Assembly (NCBI GenBank): GCA_002197995.1
Contig: NGZR01000003.1
Span: 1,302,001-1,366,000 of the forward strand
DNA length: 64,000 nt
Direction of reading: 5' to 3'
From: Gaeumannomyces sp. JS-464
Taxonomy: Eukaryota > Ascomycota > Sordariomycetes > Magnaporthales > Magnaporthaceae
A program made the position numbers and the translations under genes. The notes under the pieces are model-generated. The model was not told where the DNA came from and searched no databases. It was given only the letters and a program-made list of their open reading frames with translations. Shown one piece after another: positions 47,616 through 59,569 of this stretch (position 1 is the stretch's first letter; the number at the start of each line of letters is the position of its first letter).

Positions 47616-49799
47616 TGCGTCGCAGTGGGGAGGAATGAAATGTTCCTTCCAAGAATTTGGCCTGAAGTGGTTAGGTGGCGATAACACAAGTAAGGGGGAC
47701 TCCGTGCGGAATGAACCGAAGAAGAGGTTTGCGACGTGAATTCCTAATGAGTGCCCGTGGCCTGGTAGAAATGGACAAGAAATACCCGCATTCCGCCGAT
47801 TGTGCCTAGAAAGAAGCCCGCAAGTCTGCCTACAGCATCCATCCAGCTTGTCGGGCAAACACATTAGTCGGCCTGATTGGTAGCCCCACGCGCCGAATGC
47901 CGCTTGCTGCATGCACATAGGTTTTGGGGAGCCAATATCCTGCCGGAGAGGGCGGCAGCTTCGAAGTCAGAAGCAACATGAAGCAATAGTAATCTCACTT
48001 GTCCCGACTCCTCGGCCACTGCAGTCTGCCAGAATAAGCTCCGAAAGCCTAGAGATACTGCGGGGCTTGGCCTGGGCTGCAGAGTCTGGGACGCTGGGTA
48101 CAGACCATTGAGGCGGGTAAAGGGCCAAGGGGTGTCACGTGCATACACTCCTTGGCAGTATCGCCAACCAGCCAAGACGCTGGATGTCTGACCGGTGCGA
48201 CCTTCCTCGAACAGAAAGCAGCCCGGGGAGCGAATGCGGTGATCGCCATTGACCAAGAAAGGGCCGTCACATGGACTCGCGGGGCGCGTGGTTGGGGCGG
48301 AAACGAGCGCAACATAAACTCTGGGAAGAGGATCGATGCTTTCATGTTGCTCTTACGAGAGAGGTCTTGGAATGGTCGGGCTGTTGTTAGCAGGGGCTTC
48401 TGCCAAGTGCCGAGAAGGAGGTGGAGGAGTGGGGTGGATCCAAACCAGGACATATTTCAGCGATCTAATCGAACTTTTGACGGGAAATCGCAATCCCCAT
48501 CCATTTGATTTGTCTTCCCATCCCACTCCAACGATCGGGAGAATGTCTTGCGATGAAAGACGATGATCACCGGCCTTTTCTTTTTTTCTTTCTTTTTCTT
48601 CTGGAGCCGAGTGCTTAAGTCTAGAAAGCTCTAAGCTAGGTGCTGAATACATGGGACCTATCGCCAAGCAGATGCAGACAGACAGACACCTCCCATTTCG
48701 TCGCCAAGACTACGCGTGGACCATCAGCCCCGCATTCTACGGCTCGGCGACTCGACCGTCCTGCAGAGAGCGGCGCAGCAGCTCTGCGCGGGATGGGCGG
48801 GTGATGGCTGGCACTGAGATTGCCGGTTAGCTGCGCCGAAGCAACCCCTCGGCACTTCACCATTGGCTGGCCACCCCGGCCGGCGATGACCACCTAAGCC
48901 CTCGACATCTCTTGTCGCCTTCCGGTTTCGAGAAGGCCAAGAGGCCAAGACTGCGAGATGGCAGGTGGCGCATATTGTTGGTGGAAGGCGTCTTTTGGCG
49001 GATCCGAAGGGCGGGGCGAGACAGCGCCCACCCCAATCCGCCAGCTCTTCTCGTGGGAATCCGATACGCATTGCTGAGATGCCAATGTCCCTACCACCCA
49101 GCACGCAAGATGGTTTGGACACGAGCCGGCCGCCGACGAGCACATACAACAAGGACACGGCCGGTGCCATCTTGAGTCTTTGCTCTCCATGGCGGGAAAC
49201 ACAAAGGGCTCCCTCATGAGCCTCCAGCTGACGGACGGCACAGCTGCACCTTGACTTTGCTCCCGGCGCAACGTCGGCCGTGCCCTATCTGTCAGCTCTC
49301 CTGGGTGCACAACCCCATGCACGCCCTCACGATGCTTCTTGGCATGTCACGCCTTGGCTCGCCGCCGCCCAAGAAAAAGATACTTCCTATTTTCGATAGG
49401 TTATCTCTGGGCATGCACTCGGAGGCCACCCTCCCAGCCCGTTGGCTAACCCGAAACGCTTTGCATCGGTCGACGCCAAGAGAACGAAATGTAACGTCCT
49501 CCACCCCACATGATGGTCACTATCGAGCTTCCTTCTGGTGGGAAATGGAGGCAAACTCTTTTTGAAGGGGACGCGCTCGTGTCGCACCGCATGTCTGGGA
49601 CGTCTGCGCCCGGCGCGCAGGCGCGTGCTACAAAAGGCTGGGACTACCCAATCTCTCTCTCTCTCTCCCTTCCCGACTGCTTTCCTTCTCCTTTCCTTTA
49701 CCACGTGGCTTGTTGCCCTTTGCGTCTAGCAACTGGAGCTCCCTTGTTGGCCCGCTGCGCTGAAGAGACAGCATCTGCTCTCGCTTGCAACCACCCAGC
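47616..49799. other. Intergenic region between divergent genes
   Basis: About 2.2 kb. Overlapping frames (for example minus 48049-48453, minus 48894-49322 and plus 49510-50013) have no recognisable domain. The region should contain the promoters of the ULD-protein gene and of the peptide transporter. A C/T-rich run at 49650-49703 lies about 100 bases before the transporter start. Confidence 0.5.
49650..49703 (+). promoter_or_regulatory. Pyrimidine-rich tract upstream of the peptide transporter
   Basis: A tctctctctctctccc run followed by ctttccttctcctttcc, ending about 97 bases before the ATG at 49800. Such C/T tracts commonly mark the core promoter or transcription start of well-expressed fungal genes. 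The assignment rests on position only. Confidence 0.45.
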
Positions 49800-51861
49800 A
49801 TGTCTGCTGCCGCGGATGTTGACCTGGTCGAGGCGGCCAGGGGCGACATGCCCCGGATCGAGAAGGGCATCCCCAACGCCGAGAAGCCAGCTGCCTACAC
49901 TGGCGATCTGTCGGAGAAAATCGAGCCGGTCGAGTCCTTCCGGGGGCCCAATGGCGAGATTTACCCCACCGAGGAGGAGCTTCGGACGCTCCGCCACACC
50001 CATGGCAAGGTGAATTGGCTGATTTACAGCATCGGCATTGTCGAGATGGTTGAGCGCTTTGCGTATTATGGAACCACGGCTGTTTGTGAGTAGCATGCAC
50101 CTGTCTCATTCTCTCCATTCGCTCCTTGGCTTAAATGGGCCACACAAATTGCTGACGTGACGCGTCTTAAAGTCGTCAACTTTATCTCGTTCCCGATGCC
50201 CGAGGGCTCGACGACGGAGCGAGTGGCACCGATGGTCAGGCCGGCGCGCTGGGACTCGGCCAGCAGGCATCCACCAGCATCACGCTGTTCAGTGTAAGCC
50301 CAAGCTCGATCTGAAGCCTTTTTTATCAGGCGAAATTATCCCGCTTACGGAAAGCTAACCCTTGTGAAAGTCGTTCTGGTCGTATGTCATGCCCATGGTC
50401 GGTGGCTACATGGCCGACACGTACTGGGGCAGGTTCTTGACGATCCAATACGCTATCGTCCGTCGCCACCATCGGTCATATTCTCATCATCGTGGCCGCC
50501 ATCCCTTCCGTTATGACCAACACCAGTGGCGCGCTCGCCGCATTCCTTATCGGCCTGATCTTCTTCGGTACCGGCGTGGGCTGGTTCAAGGCCAATATCT
50601 CACCCCTGATTGCGGAACAGTACGAGCTGGTGCAGCCGCGCCAAACTGTCGAAACGCTGCCGACGGGGGAGAAGGTCATTGTTGACCCCGTAATGACCAT
50701 CTCGCGCATCTACATGCGATACTACTTTCTCATCAACGTGGGAGCCCTTGTTGGCCAGATCAGTATGGTGTACGCGGAGAAGTACGTCGGCTTCTGGCTC
50801 TCGTACCTGCTGCCCACCATTCTCTTCTTCCTCTGCCCCGCCATCATGGTTGCGTCCCGCAAGCAGTATGCCAAGCGGCCGCCCACCGGCTCGGTCCTCG
50901 GCAACTCCATCAAGCTCGTCAGGTTAGGTATCAAGAAGGGCTCCTTTGGCGAGATCAGGCACGACTCCTTCTGGCAGCGCATCCAGCCCAGCCGCCTGCC
51001 CGCCTCGGAAAGGCCCGCATGGATGAGCAAGATCGACGACGCCTGGGTCGACGAGGTCCGCCGTGGCCTCAAGGCTTGCACTGTGTTCCTCTGGTTCCCT
51101 ATTTTCTGGCTTGCGTAAGTTAGATCTGTTTTTTCTGCGTTCGCGCAATAAATGTATACTGACCTCAAAACGAAAACAGGTACGGCCAGATGAGCAGCAA
51201 CATGATCAACCAGGCCGCCAGCATGAGACTTGACGGCATCCCCAACGACGTTGTCACAAACCTGAACCCTTTCTCGCTTCTGATCCTGATCCCGATTTGC
51301 GACAAGATTGTGTACCCCGGGCTGGCCAAGGCCGGAATCCGCTTTACGCCTATCAGGAAGATCACGTTCGGATTCCTGTGCGCGGCTCTGTCCATGGTGG
51401 TTGCGGCTGTCATCCAGAGTGAGATCTACAAGCAAAGCGTTTGCGGCACCAACGCGTCGAGCCGCCAGTGTCGGAAAACCCCGCCAAACCTGCTGGTATG
51501 GATCCAGACGCCGGCCTACGTCCTCATTGCGCTGTCCGAGGTGTTTGCGTCCATTACGGGTCTCGAGTACGCCTTCACCAAGGCGCCTAAGAACATGCGT
51601 GGCCTCGTCACGGGCGTTTTCTGGTTCGTGCACGCCTTCAGCTCTGCCATCGCCCAGGCCTTTGTCCTGCTGGCCAAGGACCCGCTCCTCATCTGGCTGT
51701 ACACGACGATTGCTTGCATCAGCGCAGCGGGCGGCATCGGATTCTGGCTCAACTTCCGTAAACTTGATGGAGAGGAGGAACAGCTCAACGCCCTGCCCGA
51801 GTCTCGGTACAAGGGCCGCGGGGATTCGTCGCTGGACGAGGAGAAGACTGCCAGTGCCTAA
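49800..51861 (+). CDS. PTR2-type proton-coupled di/tripeptide transporter, four exons, frame breaks
   Basis: Plasma-membrane importer of di- and tripeptides (POT/PTR family, MFS fold). ATG at 49800. Exons are 49800-50085, 50173-50293, 50371-51114 and 51180-51861 (donors GTGAGT, GTAAGC, GTAAGT). After a hydrophilic N-terminus of about 75 residues comes the first helix with the family's E-x-x-ERFAYYG motif (EMVERFAYYGTTAV), FINFISFPMPEG-type sequence, then GGYMADTYWGRF, a long chain of hydrophobic helices, a central loop with FWQRIQPSRLPA, NLNPFSLLILIPICD and FVHAFSSAIAQAF, and a Glu-rich tail. Two breaks occur: one G missing at 50216-50217 and one apparent extra C at about 50457-50462. With both allowed it is 610 residues, the normal size. 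The MADTYWGRF signature is intact. Confidence 0.88.
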
Positions 51862-53220
51862 GTTCTCGGAAGGCGCACGATTGGTAGGAAGGACATGAGG
51901 CATGCTCTGCCATGGTGAATATTGAGCATGTTTGTTGGCTGTTTGGTGAGTAGCACCGAGTTGGGGACGATTGCTTGCAGACACTACCCTTGACACCTGT
52001 CTAATTTCACTACGTGAAGTTCCTGGTGCTCGTTGTGACCTGATGTGGTTCCTGACAAGCCGACCCAGAGCAGTAGAGATGTCATGTCATTGGATTCGGC
52101 TCCGGCGCCACCTTCGGCAAAAGGATCCGAGATATATCTAGCGGAAATCCTGCGAACAAATCATGACTTCAAAGGGTCGACATAGCGGCCCGGGCTGAAA
52201 GTACAAACGCACAGGCTGGGTTTGGGTACAGGTTGAGAAAGCGCTTGCACTAGAAGTCGGTCCCAGCGTAACTTGCGGGAAATATTCTAGAACCTTGCCT
52301 CTTTGCGCCAACGTCGCGTCGCGTCCCCTCTCCCACTTTCAATTTGGATCCCAGGATCAGAAAAGCCGTCTCGCCCGGTCCGACTGGGCCCTATCGCCTC
52401 CACGATCTCAAACAGCCGATACGGGCACACTTCGGGGTCCTGCAGGGTGCACGAGCCGCCCCTGATCTCGGGGCCAGAACCTCAAAGCGGGCAAGGCTGG
52501 CAAGACCAAAGCAGCACCAGTCAAACAGATAGGACAACACTAGCCCCAGGCACGGCCGGGTCCAACACACGGCGGCGGATTAGCCCCGTTTCAGCGCTCC
52601 AGGTTTCCTCTCCGGCGGGCGACGTAGCGCGCTCAAACGCAGGCTGCGGCCCGCCCGTTTCTCTTCTAATTCCTGCTCTTCTTAGAGTGAGCACGGGTGA
52701 GGGCGGGATTGCGCTGGGAGGCGGCCAAAAACCTGCGAGAGAATCACAGAAGCCTGGGCCCGCTTGCATTGACGATGGTGCACCCAACCCGAATGGAAGG
52801 GGCCGGGCCGGCGCTGTCGTGAGAGGGCTGCTAGCGATGGTGGTGCTGTCCCTGGGCGATCTGTGCAGTCGGTGCGGTGGCTGTCCATAATATTATACCA
52901 GGTGCGCTCGCAACCGGGTTTGCTGGTTTGGGCAGAGGATGGTGATTTCCCTTCAGGCGAGCGGATTTTTGCTTCTTACTCTCCCTCACACGCTCTCTCG
53001 TTCACACAACACGTGTGTGTGCCCGAAGCCTTCTGGAAAGGATACTCGAAAGGGAGAGAGTGGACGACTTTGATGCAGGAGCCCCAGACGACTTGGACTT
53101 GGACGACACCGCCGAGAAAGCCCTGATAACAGCAACCGAGAACGGCTTGATAGACATTGCGAGAAAAAAAAAGCACGGCAACAAAGCCATCCAAGAGACA
53201 CGCAGCTGCGGCGGCGCAGA
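51862..53220. other. Intergenic region
   Basis: About 1.4 kb between the transporter stop and the receptor start. The long plus frame 52303-52890 begins at TTG, lacks any domain and overlaps a comparable minus frame, so I do not call it. The right part should be the receptor promoter. Confidence 0.5.
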
Positions 53221-56200
53221 ATGGAGGACCGGAGTACCGAGGTCCTGGCCGTCGCCATCCTCTTCTTTGTCCTTTGCTGGGTTGTCGTGCTCCTGCGCGT
53301 GTACTGCAGGGCCTGGGTGCTGCGCTCACTCGGCGCCGACGACTCCTTGATGGCCGTGAGCTTGGTGAGTGCACCAGGCCGAGATAGATGCAATGAAGGG
53401 GAAAAGGATAAGCCGCAGGGTGGAAAACACCAAGCAAGTCTCTGCTCACTAACACGATTCCCCTCCGCCCCTGCAGGCTGTTTTTACAGGATACTTGATA
53501 TGCGTACTACTGGCGCTCAAGTTCGGCGCTGGGAAACACCGCGAGGATGTTGATCCAGACCACTACACGGCGGCGCTCAAGGTCAGTCAGCAGTTCGAGA
53601 CAGGATCCAGAGAGGAGCCCCTTTCCCAGAGTCCGCCTGGCTGACGACGATGCGGGATCCAGCTCATCTACGCCAGCGAGCTGCTCTACGTCTTCACCGT
53701 CTGCGTGCTCAAGATCTCGGTCGGCTTCTTCCTACTGCGCATCTCGGCCAAGACGCTGCACGTCCTGACCATCCGCGCCCTGATGGTGCTGACGCTGCTC
53801 TACGGCACCGCCTACCTCTTCGTCCTGGCCTTCCAGTGCCTTCCCGTGTCGACGTTTTGGGACGAGAACCCGCGCGTGGCCGGCAAGTGCCTCAACTACC
53901 GCCTGATGCTGGCCCTGACCTACGCCGCCTCGGCCGTCAACGCTGTCGCCGACTGGGGCTTTGCCGTGCTGCCCTTCTTCATCGTCTGGTCGCTGTCGCT
54001 GCCGCTGCGCACCCGCGCCCTGGCCGTGGGGATTCTGTCGCTCGCCGCCGTCGGCTCCGCCGCCACCATCGTGCGCGCCGTCTACATCCCGCGCCTGGTC
54101 GTCGGCGACGACTTCCTCTGGTCGACGGCCGACGTGGCCATCTGGTCGACCGTCGAGCCGGGCGTCGGCATCATCGCCGCCTCCATCGCCACGCTGCGCC
54201 CGCTGTGGGAGATCATCTGCGGCCGCTCCGGCCTGCCCTCGGACGCGCCCCGCACCCCGGGACTCGCTAGGCCCAGCGGAAGCGGCGGCGGCCCTCGCTC
54301 CTGGCGCGAGCAGCGCGCCGCCAGCCGCGCCGACGACGATGAAGACGACGAGTACCACCAGTACTACCAGCAGGGGGGCCAGCACCGCAGCCAGCACCAG
54401 AACCAGCCCCACCACAGCGTTAACATGCCGCGGTCCCGCTTCTCCTCGCCCTCATCGCCCGAGGACCGCGGCGCCGAGGCCGGGCTCTGGGACGGCCGGG
54501 ACTCGCGCCTGCGCCCGCCCGCGCCCACGCTCACCCTCAGCTGGCTGTTCGCGCCGCTCGGCAGCCGCATCGCCGGCGGCGGCGGCCGGCGGTCGACTAC
54601 AAGTGACCACGCCGCCGGCGGGGGCGGTAAGGCCAGGTTCGGGCTGTATGACGGCGGCGGCGGCGAGGACCAGGGCAACTGGCGCCTGACGGGCATGACG
54701 GCCCCGGCGGGGCTGACGCGGGACCGGGACCGGGACCCCAGCCCGCCGCCGCTCCCGCCCGTGCCCGCGGCGACGCGGCAGCCCATCATCCGGTACCACC
54801 AGGTGGCGGATCTGCACAGCAGCTTCCCCCACAGCGAGAGTGGTTACGACGTCGACGGTGGCGACGAGCACAAGAGCGGCTTTATCAGCAGGTACGGCGG
54901 CCACCACGACGATAGCAGCATCAGCCGCGGCGGCCCGCCGCCGACGGGGAGGACCACCGTCAGCTCGCTCCCGACCAGGCGCGACACGGTGGCGACCATG
55001 GGCACGACGGACTCGCACCCGGCGCCACAGCTGCTCAGCGTGCAGGCGGCGCGGCACGCCGTGCCGTTTGGGCACACCTACCGGCACGAGGGGGCACGCA
55101 CGCGCAGCCATGCGGGCGAAATCGACAACGCCGAGCGACGCAGCCGCGCCGTATCGAGCCTGTTCACGCCCAGCCTCCTCTCGGAGCCGGGGGCGCGACC
55201 CGAGTCGTTTGTCATACCGCCGCACTGGAAGGTAAGTCTCTCTCGCTCCTTTTGCTTCCTCTCTCTACTGCTGCTGCACTTCTTCTTGTTCTTCTTCATC
55301 GATACTGACAGGTCAAGAACCAGCGCGACACATTACACAACCCGGCGGCCGCCAGCGGTGGACTGCAGCCGGTCGAGAGCAACGAGCATGAGCACGAGCA
55401 AGAGCAGCAGCAGTACAGCTATGAGCAGCAGCGCGGGGACCCGCATGAAGGCACGCACGGGACCTCGATGCTCGAGTTGCAACAGTCGCAGCCGCAGCCG
55501 CTGCAGCCGTGGATGACGGACAGCTCGAGCGTCTGGGGCGCGCAGACGGCGCAGCTGCAACACCAGCCGCCGCACGCGCGCCACCACAGCCGGCACGTGC
55601 GGTATGACACCGCCGACGAGGACTACGTCGACAGCAGCAACAACGGCGACGCGCGCTCCGAGGCCTCGGAGCCGCCGCGTCTCAACTGGAGCACGCCGCG
55701 CGTCTCCGCCATCTCCTTTGGCGGCTGGGGGGCGGGCCGCGTAGCGACGGCGCGCACAGCAGGAGCAGCCTAGCCATGGACCCGCGCAGCATGATGCTGC
55801 GGTCGCAAAATAGCAACGCCAGCCAGCGGAGCGGCCGCAGCGGAGGCGGAGGAGGAGGAGGCGCCGGCGCCGGTGCCGGCGATAACGAGATGGGCCGCAG
55901 CGGCAGCCTCGGCAACTTCCGGCCGAGACGTATGGCCGAATATGCCGCGCCCGTGCCGAACCTGCCGCTGCGGTACCTCCGCCAGAGCAGGCGCGAAAGG
56001 AACGCCGCTGCTGCAGACCAAGCCGATGGGGAGGACGGGCCGGCGGAAGCGGAGGGCCAGGCGATGCCGCAGCCGCCGGCGCCGGTGGCTGAGACGGGGG
56101 GCATGGCCCAGGAAAGGGCGCGCAACTCCAGCGGCAGCAAGGGGAGCGACGCTTCGGGAAGCAGTATGGCGAGCAGGATCCCGACCAAGAAGAAGAGGGT

Positions 56201-56228
56201 AATGAGGCCGACGGATAATTACATCTAA
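53221..56228 (+). CDS. Fungal rhodopsin-type 7TM protein (Pth11/SAT4-like) with very long C-terminal tail
   Basis: Membrane protein of the fungal rhodopsin-domain family, often considered Pth11-like receptors. ATG at 53221. Exons are 53221-53364, 53477-53581, 53663-55231 and 55312-56228. All donors are GTNAGT and the phases fit. TM1 is in VLAVAILFFVLCWVVVLLRVY, with the family pattern R-x-Y-x-R-A-W and GADD (DDSLMAVS). TM2 is in exon 2 (GYLICVLLALKFG, then GKH). It continues with LKISVGFFLLRI, ALTYAASAVNAVADWGFAVLP, the LPLRTRALAVGIL loop and TM7 (VEPGVGIIAASIATLRPL). About 640 low-complexity residues follow, rich in Gly, Ser, Arg, Gln, His and Asp. One G is missing from the run 55727-55732, and with it the protein is 911 residues, against the usual 350-450. 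The tail is presumably cytoplasmic and disordered. Confidence 0.85.
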
Positions 56229-57071
56229 TAGAGGGAGGGAGATGAGTCGGGCAAAATAGACGGAGGGCATGTAACGACGCGATGATAATAGAATTCTGCA
56301 GGAAGTCTACTCAGAGACATTTGAGATATCCGGACATATGGTATACCAGGGTCGGCGTCATATTCAGGGGCACATGAATAGAAAAATCAACCTACCTTTG
56401 TACACGCCCGATTTTGTACAACCCTTTTTCCTCACACGGCGTCCACCTCGATCCCGACATACAATGGCCATCAAGCTGTCGACTATCACGAAAAAAACAA
56501 CCTCCCATCTTCCCACCACACCCGGCTTTCATCCCCACTTGCTTGCTCCCCGCCGGGCTCCGACGAGGCTCCGACTGGCTGTCCGGAGCCACCTCACACG
56601 GGTGGTGCCGATAACAATGCACAGCAGCGGAGCTCCGACGCACGCCCGTATGCAAGATAGCAAAGCTGGCGCCAGTGAACGTCTCTCTCCCTCCCCTCCG
56701 AGCCCATCATCACGCAGCTGCCAGGCGCTGGCTGAATCTGTGCATACGAGAGGGCTAGAGCCCCAAATTGCGGAATAACGTCAAGGCTGGCCGTCGGATC
56801 CTTGAGGTGGGCAGCCGCTCCCTACACCGAACAGATCGGTGCCGTGGTCTGGATTCTTCACAATACCTCAACACGCGTCGCGGAACCCGATGTAGCTTTC
56901 CCTCTTCTTTTCGAGCCTTACGAGTCACGTCCACGTTCTCCCGCATTCGTTCTAAGCAACCTCCCGGTTCGCCCCATCGCGACAACGTCTGTGATCCCCA
57001 TCACACCTATCCGACCACCACGGAACCTGAGCAGCTACACACAGTCCGTTCCCGCACGCTTTCCCGCCACC
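56229..57071. other. Intergenic region
   Basis: About 840 bases between the receptor stop and the nucleoside-hydrolase-like start. Open frames here (for example plus 56338-56778) have no recognisable domain. The sequence before 57072 is C/T-rich, consistent with a promoter and leader. Confidence 0.5.
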
Positions 57072-58656
57072 ATGAAGGCGGTCAGCAGCACTCTCAAGCC
57101 CCTCCTCTTCTGCCTGGGCAGCAGCGTCGCGGTCAATGCCGCCGCCAGGCCCAGGATCATCATCGAGAACGACTTTGGCTCGACGGCCTTCACCACGTTC
57201 CTGCAGGCCCTCGATGCCGGCTGGGACGTCGTCGGCCTCGTCGGCGACACGGCAAACACGTGGGCCCTGCAGTCGAGCCTCCATGCCCTGGCCCTGCTCG
57301 AGCTGGCGAATCTGTCGTCGTGCATCCCCGTCCACAAAGGCGCCGACTACCCGCTGCTCAACACCCCGGAGCTGCACCAGCTGTGGCAGGCGCACCACGG
57401 GGAGCTTCCTTGGGTATTTATCCCCCTTGCCAATAATACCTACTAGTTGCTTCTTGCGCTTTGGTTGACAAGGCCCCCGTTGGCGTACCGAAGCAAGGCG
57501 TCTTCAAACCCGAAAACGCGACGGCCGAGGCCGAAGGCTGGGACCCGACCTCTGGCGACCCCAAACGCGTCGTGGCCCAGGCCTTTGCGGAGGGCTACCC
57601 CAACGGCACGCTGGCGGGCACCCGGGCCGCCGCCTGGATGGTCGAGCACGTCCGCAGGCACCCGGGCGAGATCCTCATCTACAGCGGCGGCGCCCTGACA
57701 AACATTGCCCTGGCCGTCCGCATGGACCCCGAGTTCGCCTCACTTACCAAGGGTCTCGTCGTTATGGGCGGCTATGTAGACGTCTTTCTTCTGCAGACGA
57801 GCGGCGACTCTTTACAGGCTGATATCAACTCTGATGTAGGTTTCTAGGTGTCCACAGACTCTCTCCTACAAAGATACTAACGCATCGTTCTAACACCATC
57901 GGCAGCTCAACTTGAAGATCGATCCCGAAGCCGCCAAAATTGCACTCACGGCGAACTTCCCCAGCATAAGTACGATCTCCCATACTCCAGTGCCATCAAA
58001 AATTATAATTACTATCCGTGGCTGTACTGACATCCAAATCAGCTCTGATTGGCAACGGGGCAAACCAGTTCATCCCCTCACAGGAGTTCAAGGACGAGGT
58101 CATCCAGGTCCGAAACGCCTTCACCCAGCTCTTTTACGATCGAGTCGACATAACTCTTCCTCTCTGGGACGAGATTGCGCTGTTTGCGGGCCTATTCCCT
58201 GCGCATGTTCTCAACTCGACTTCATGTAAGTTCAACTACCTCTTCCTGCTCCCTTAAGGAGATGGGCACTGGACGCATCCTAGCAAGACCCCTTGGGACT
58301 CGGCTTTGTCATCCCATTTCAGGTGAAAACTCCACGAATCTGACACCAGACTATACCCGTCCTCAGTTTATGTCGACGTCGACACAGCCTGGTCAAGCCC
58401 TTTTTACGGAAACATCATCCCAAGGCAGTCCCTCATGCTTCCAAAGGCACAAAGACTACAGCAAGTCAAATTTGTCCACTCGGTAAACATCACCGAGTTT
58501 AAGGCCCATATAAAACACGCGATACAATACCCAAAGACAGGCTGCAAATTCCTGGGCTCAGATCGTCAGCGCCTCGACATTCACGCCGGCGCATGCTCTC
58601 TAGTTGCCTTGTTACCACCAGGCGGAGCAAAAGAACTCATTGATAAAACTACGTGA
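57072..58656 (+). CDS. Secreted inosine-uridine nucleoside hydrolase-like protein, 406 residues
   Basis: Family enzymes cleave nucleosides to ribose and base. ATG at 57072 in ideal context (gccaccATG). Exons are 57072-57413, 57494-57835, 57906-57969, 58043-58225 and 58367-58656. The total is 1221 bases in frame, with no break. Residues 1-23 are a signal peptide (LLFCLGSSVAVNA). The core shows RIIIENDFGSTAF, LQALDAGWDVVGLVGDTAN, ILIYSGGALTNIALAVRMDP, LVVMGGY, a PSITLIGN-type strand and a late VDVDTAWSS. The canonical N-terminal calcium/ribose motif DxDxxxDD is replaced by ENDFGSTA, as in a fungal subgroup, so activity cannot be assumed. Intron 1 offers two AG sites. I chose 57492-57493 because it gives the family-like LPWQGVFKPENATAE join. 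Confidence 0.85.
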
Positions 58657-59569
58657 CCTAAAAAAATACTTGTATAGCTGATGTTTTCGAAATTCAAGAC
58701 TACTTGGTGTCGAGGCGGGGATTAAGCAGAGCAAGCAAAGGGTGAAAGAAACCTTCCGAGTGAAGCAACACGACGCTATAAATTTTGTCGTTAGAAATTA
58801 CTGTCCATTTCTAGAGACGTCATACTTGGGGTGAAGAATTAATTAAACCATGGTTAGGCGTCGTCTCGTAGCACCCAGCGCAGTGCCGAAGGATGATCGC
58901 TGGTCTTATCAGTCCGGGATATTGGCCCCATATTCGGCCGGCGTCCATGTCACCCTCTATTCGGTGGCTAATCGGCTATTTCACGCCTTGGCGTCCTTCC
59001 CCCCTCGCGACATGCTTGCCTCTGCAAATCATCCACCAACCTCGGATCAATGTCACAGTCGCAGCGCGACGGGCGTCACTTCACTTTGCCTGGACAGCGG
59101 CCGGGTCCCCCGCCCAAAAATCCAGAAAAATCTACACGGGGCCGGAGCCGTCCAGATTGGGCCAGATGGAGGGCTCCGGCATTATGTGGGCGGTTCGGCA
59201 ATGCAGCCTGCGCTCGCCCGCCCACTGGCACTTTCCTTTCCCATCCGCTGTTCGACGTCCGGGATTCGCCCAAATTGCACCGGGGCGCCAGTATGGAGAG
59301 ATACCAGCGAGAGGGGAAGGAAGGCCGGTGTGACTGAGAGCACCCGAGGAAAGCATGGATAAATCACCCCTTCCGCCCTTGATATGGGGCTCCGGGCCCT
59401 GCTCTCTGAGGAGATGCTGCTGCTGCTGTGTCTTGTTGCCGCTTCAACTCAAGCCCTTGACTGGCGAGATACAGTCCGTATTTTCACACAGCTAGACAAG
59501 CGATATTCGCACGACGGGTTTCCCCTGTCCCATTCTTAGTCCGAGCCAAACACGCGAGAAGCCGCCGCC
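58657..59569. other. Intergenic region
   Basis: About 900 bases. A plus frame at 58850-59362 starts with ATG but has no domain and overlaps several other frames. It most likely lies in the promoter of the dehydrogenase gene. A short gctgctgctgctg repeat occurs at 59414-59427. Confidence 0.5.

Noticed and set aside
50722..51996. 424-codon minus frame
   Set aside because: Antisense shadow of the PTR2 transporter exons. It crosses real splice sites and lacks domains.
52303..52890. 195-codon plus frame
   Set aside because: Begins at TTG, has no domain, and is matched by overlapping minus frames. Likely promoter DNA of the receptor gene.
53732..54415. 227-codon minus frame rich in Gly, Ala, Val and Asp
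   Set aside because: Antisense shadow of the GC-rich receptor exon.
58850..59362. 170-codon plus frame starting with ATG
   Set aside because: No recognisable domain, overlapped by other frames on both strands, and lies where the dehydrogenase promoter is expected.
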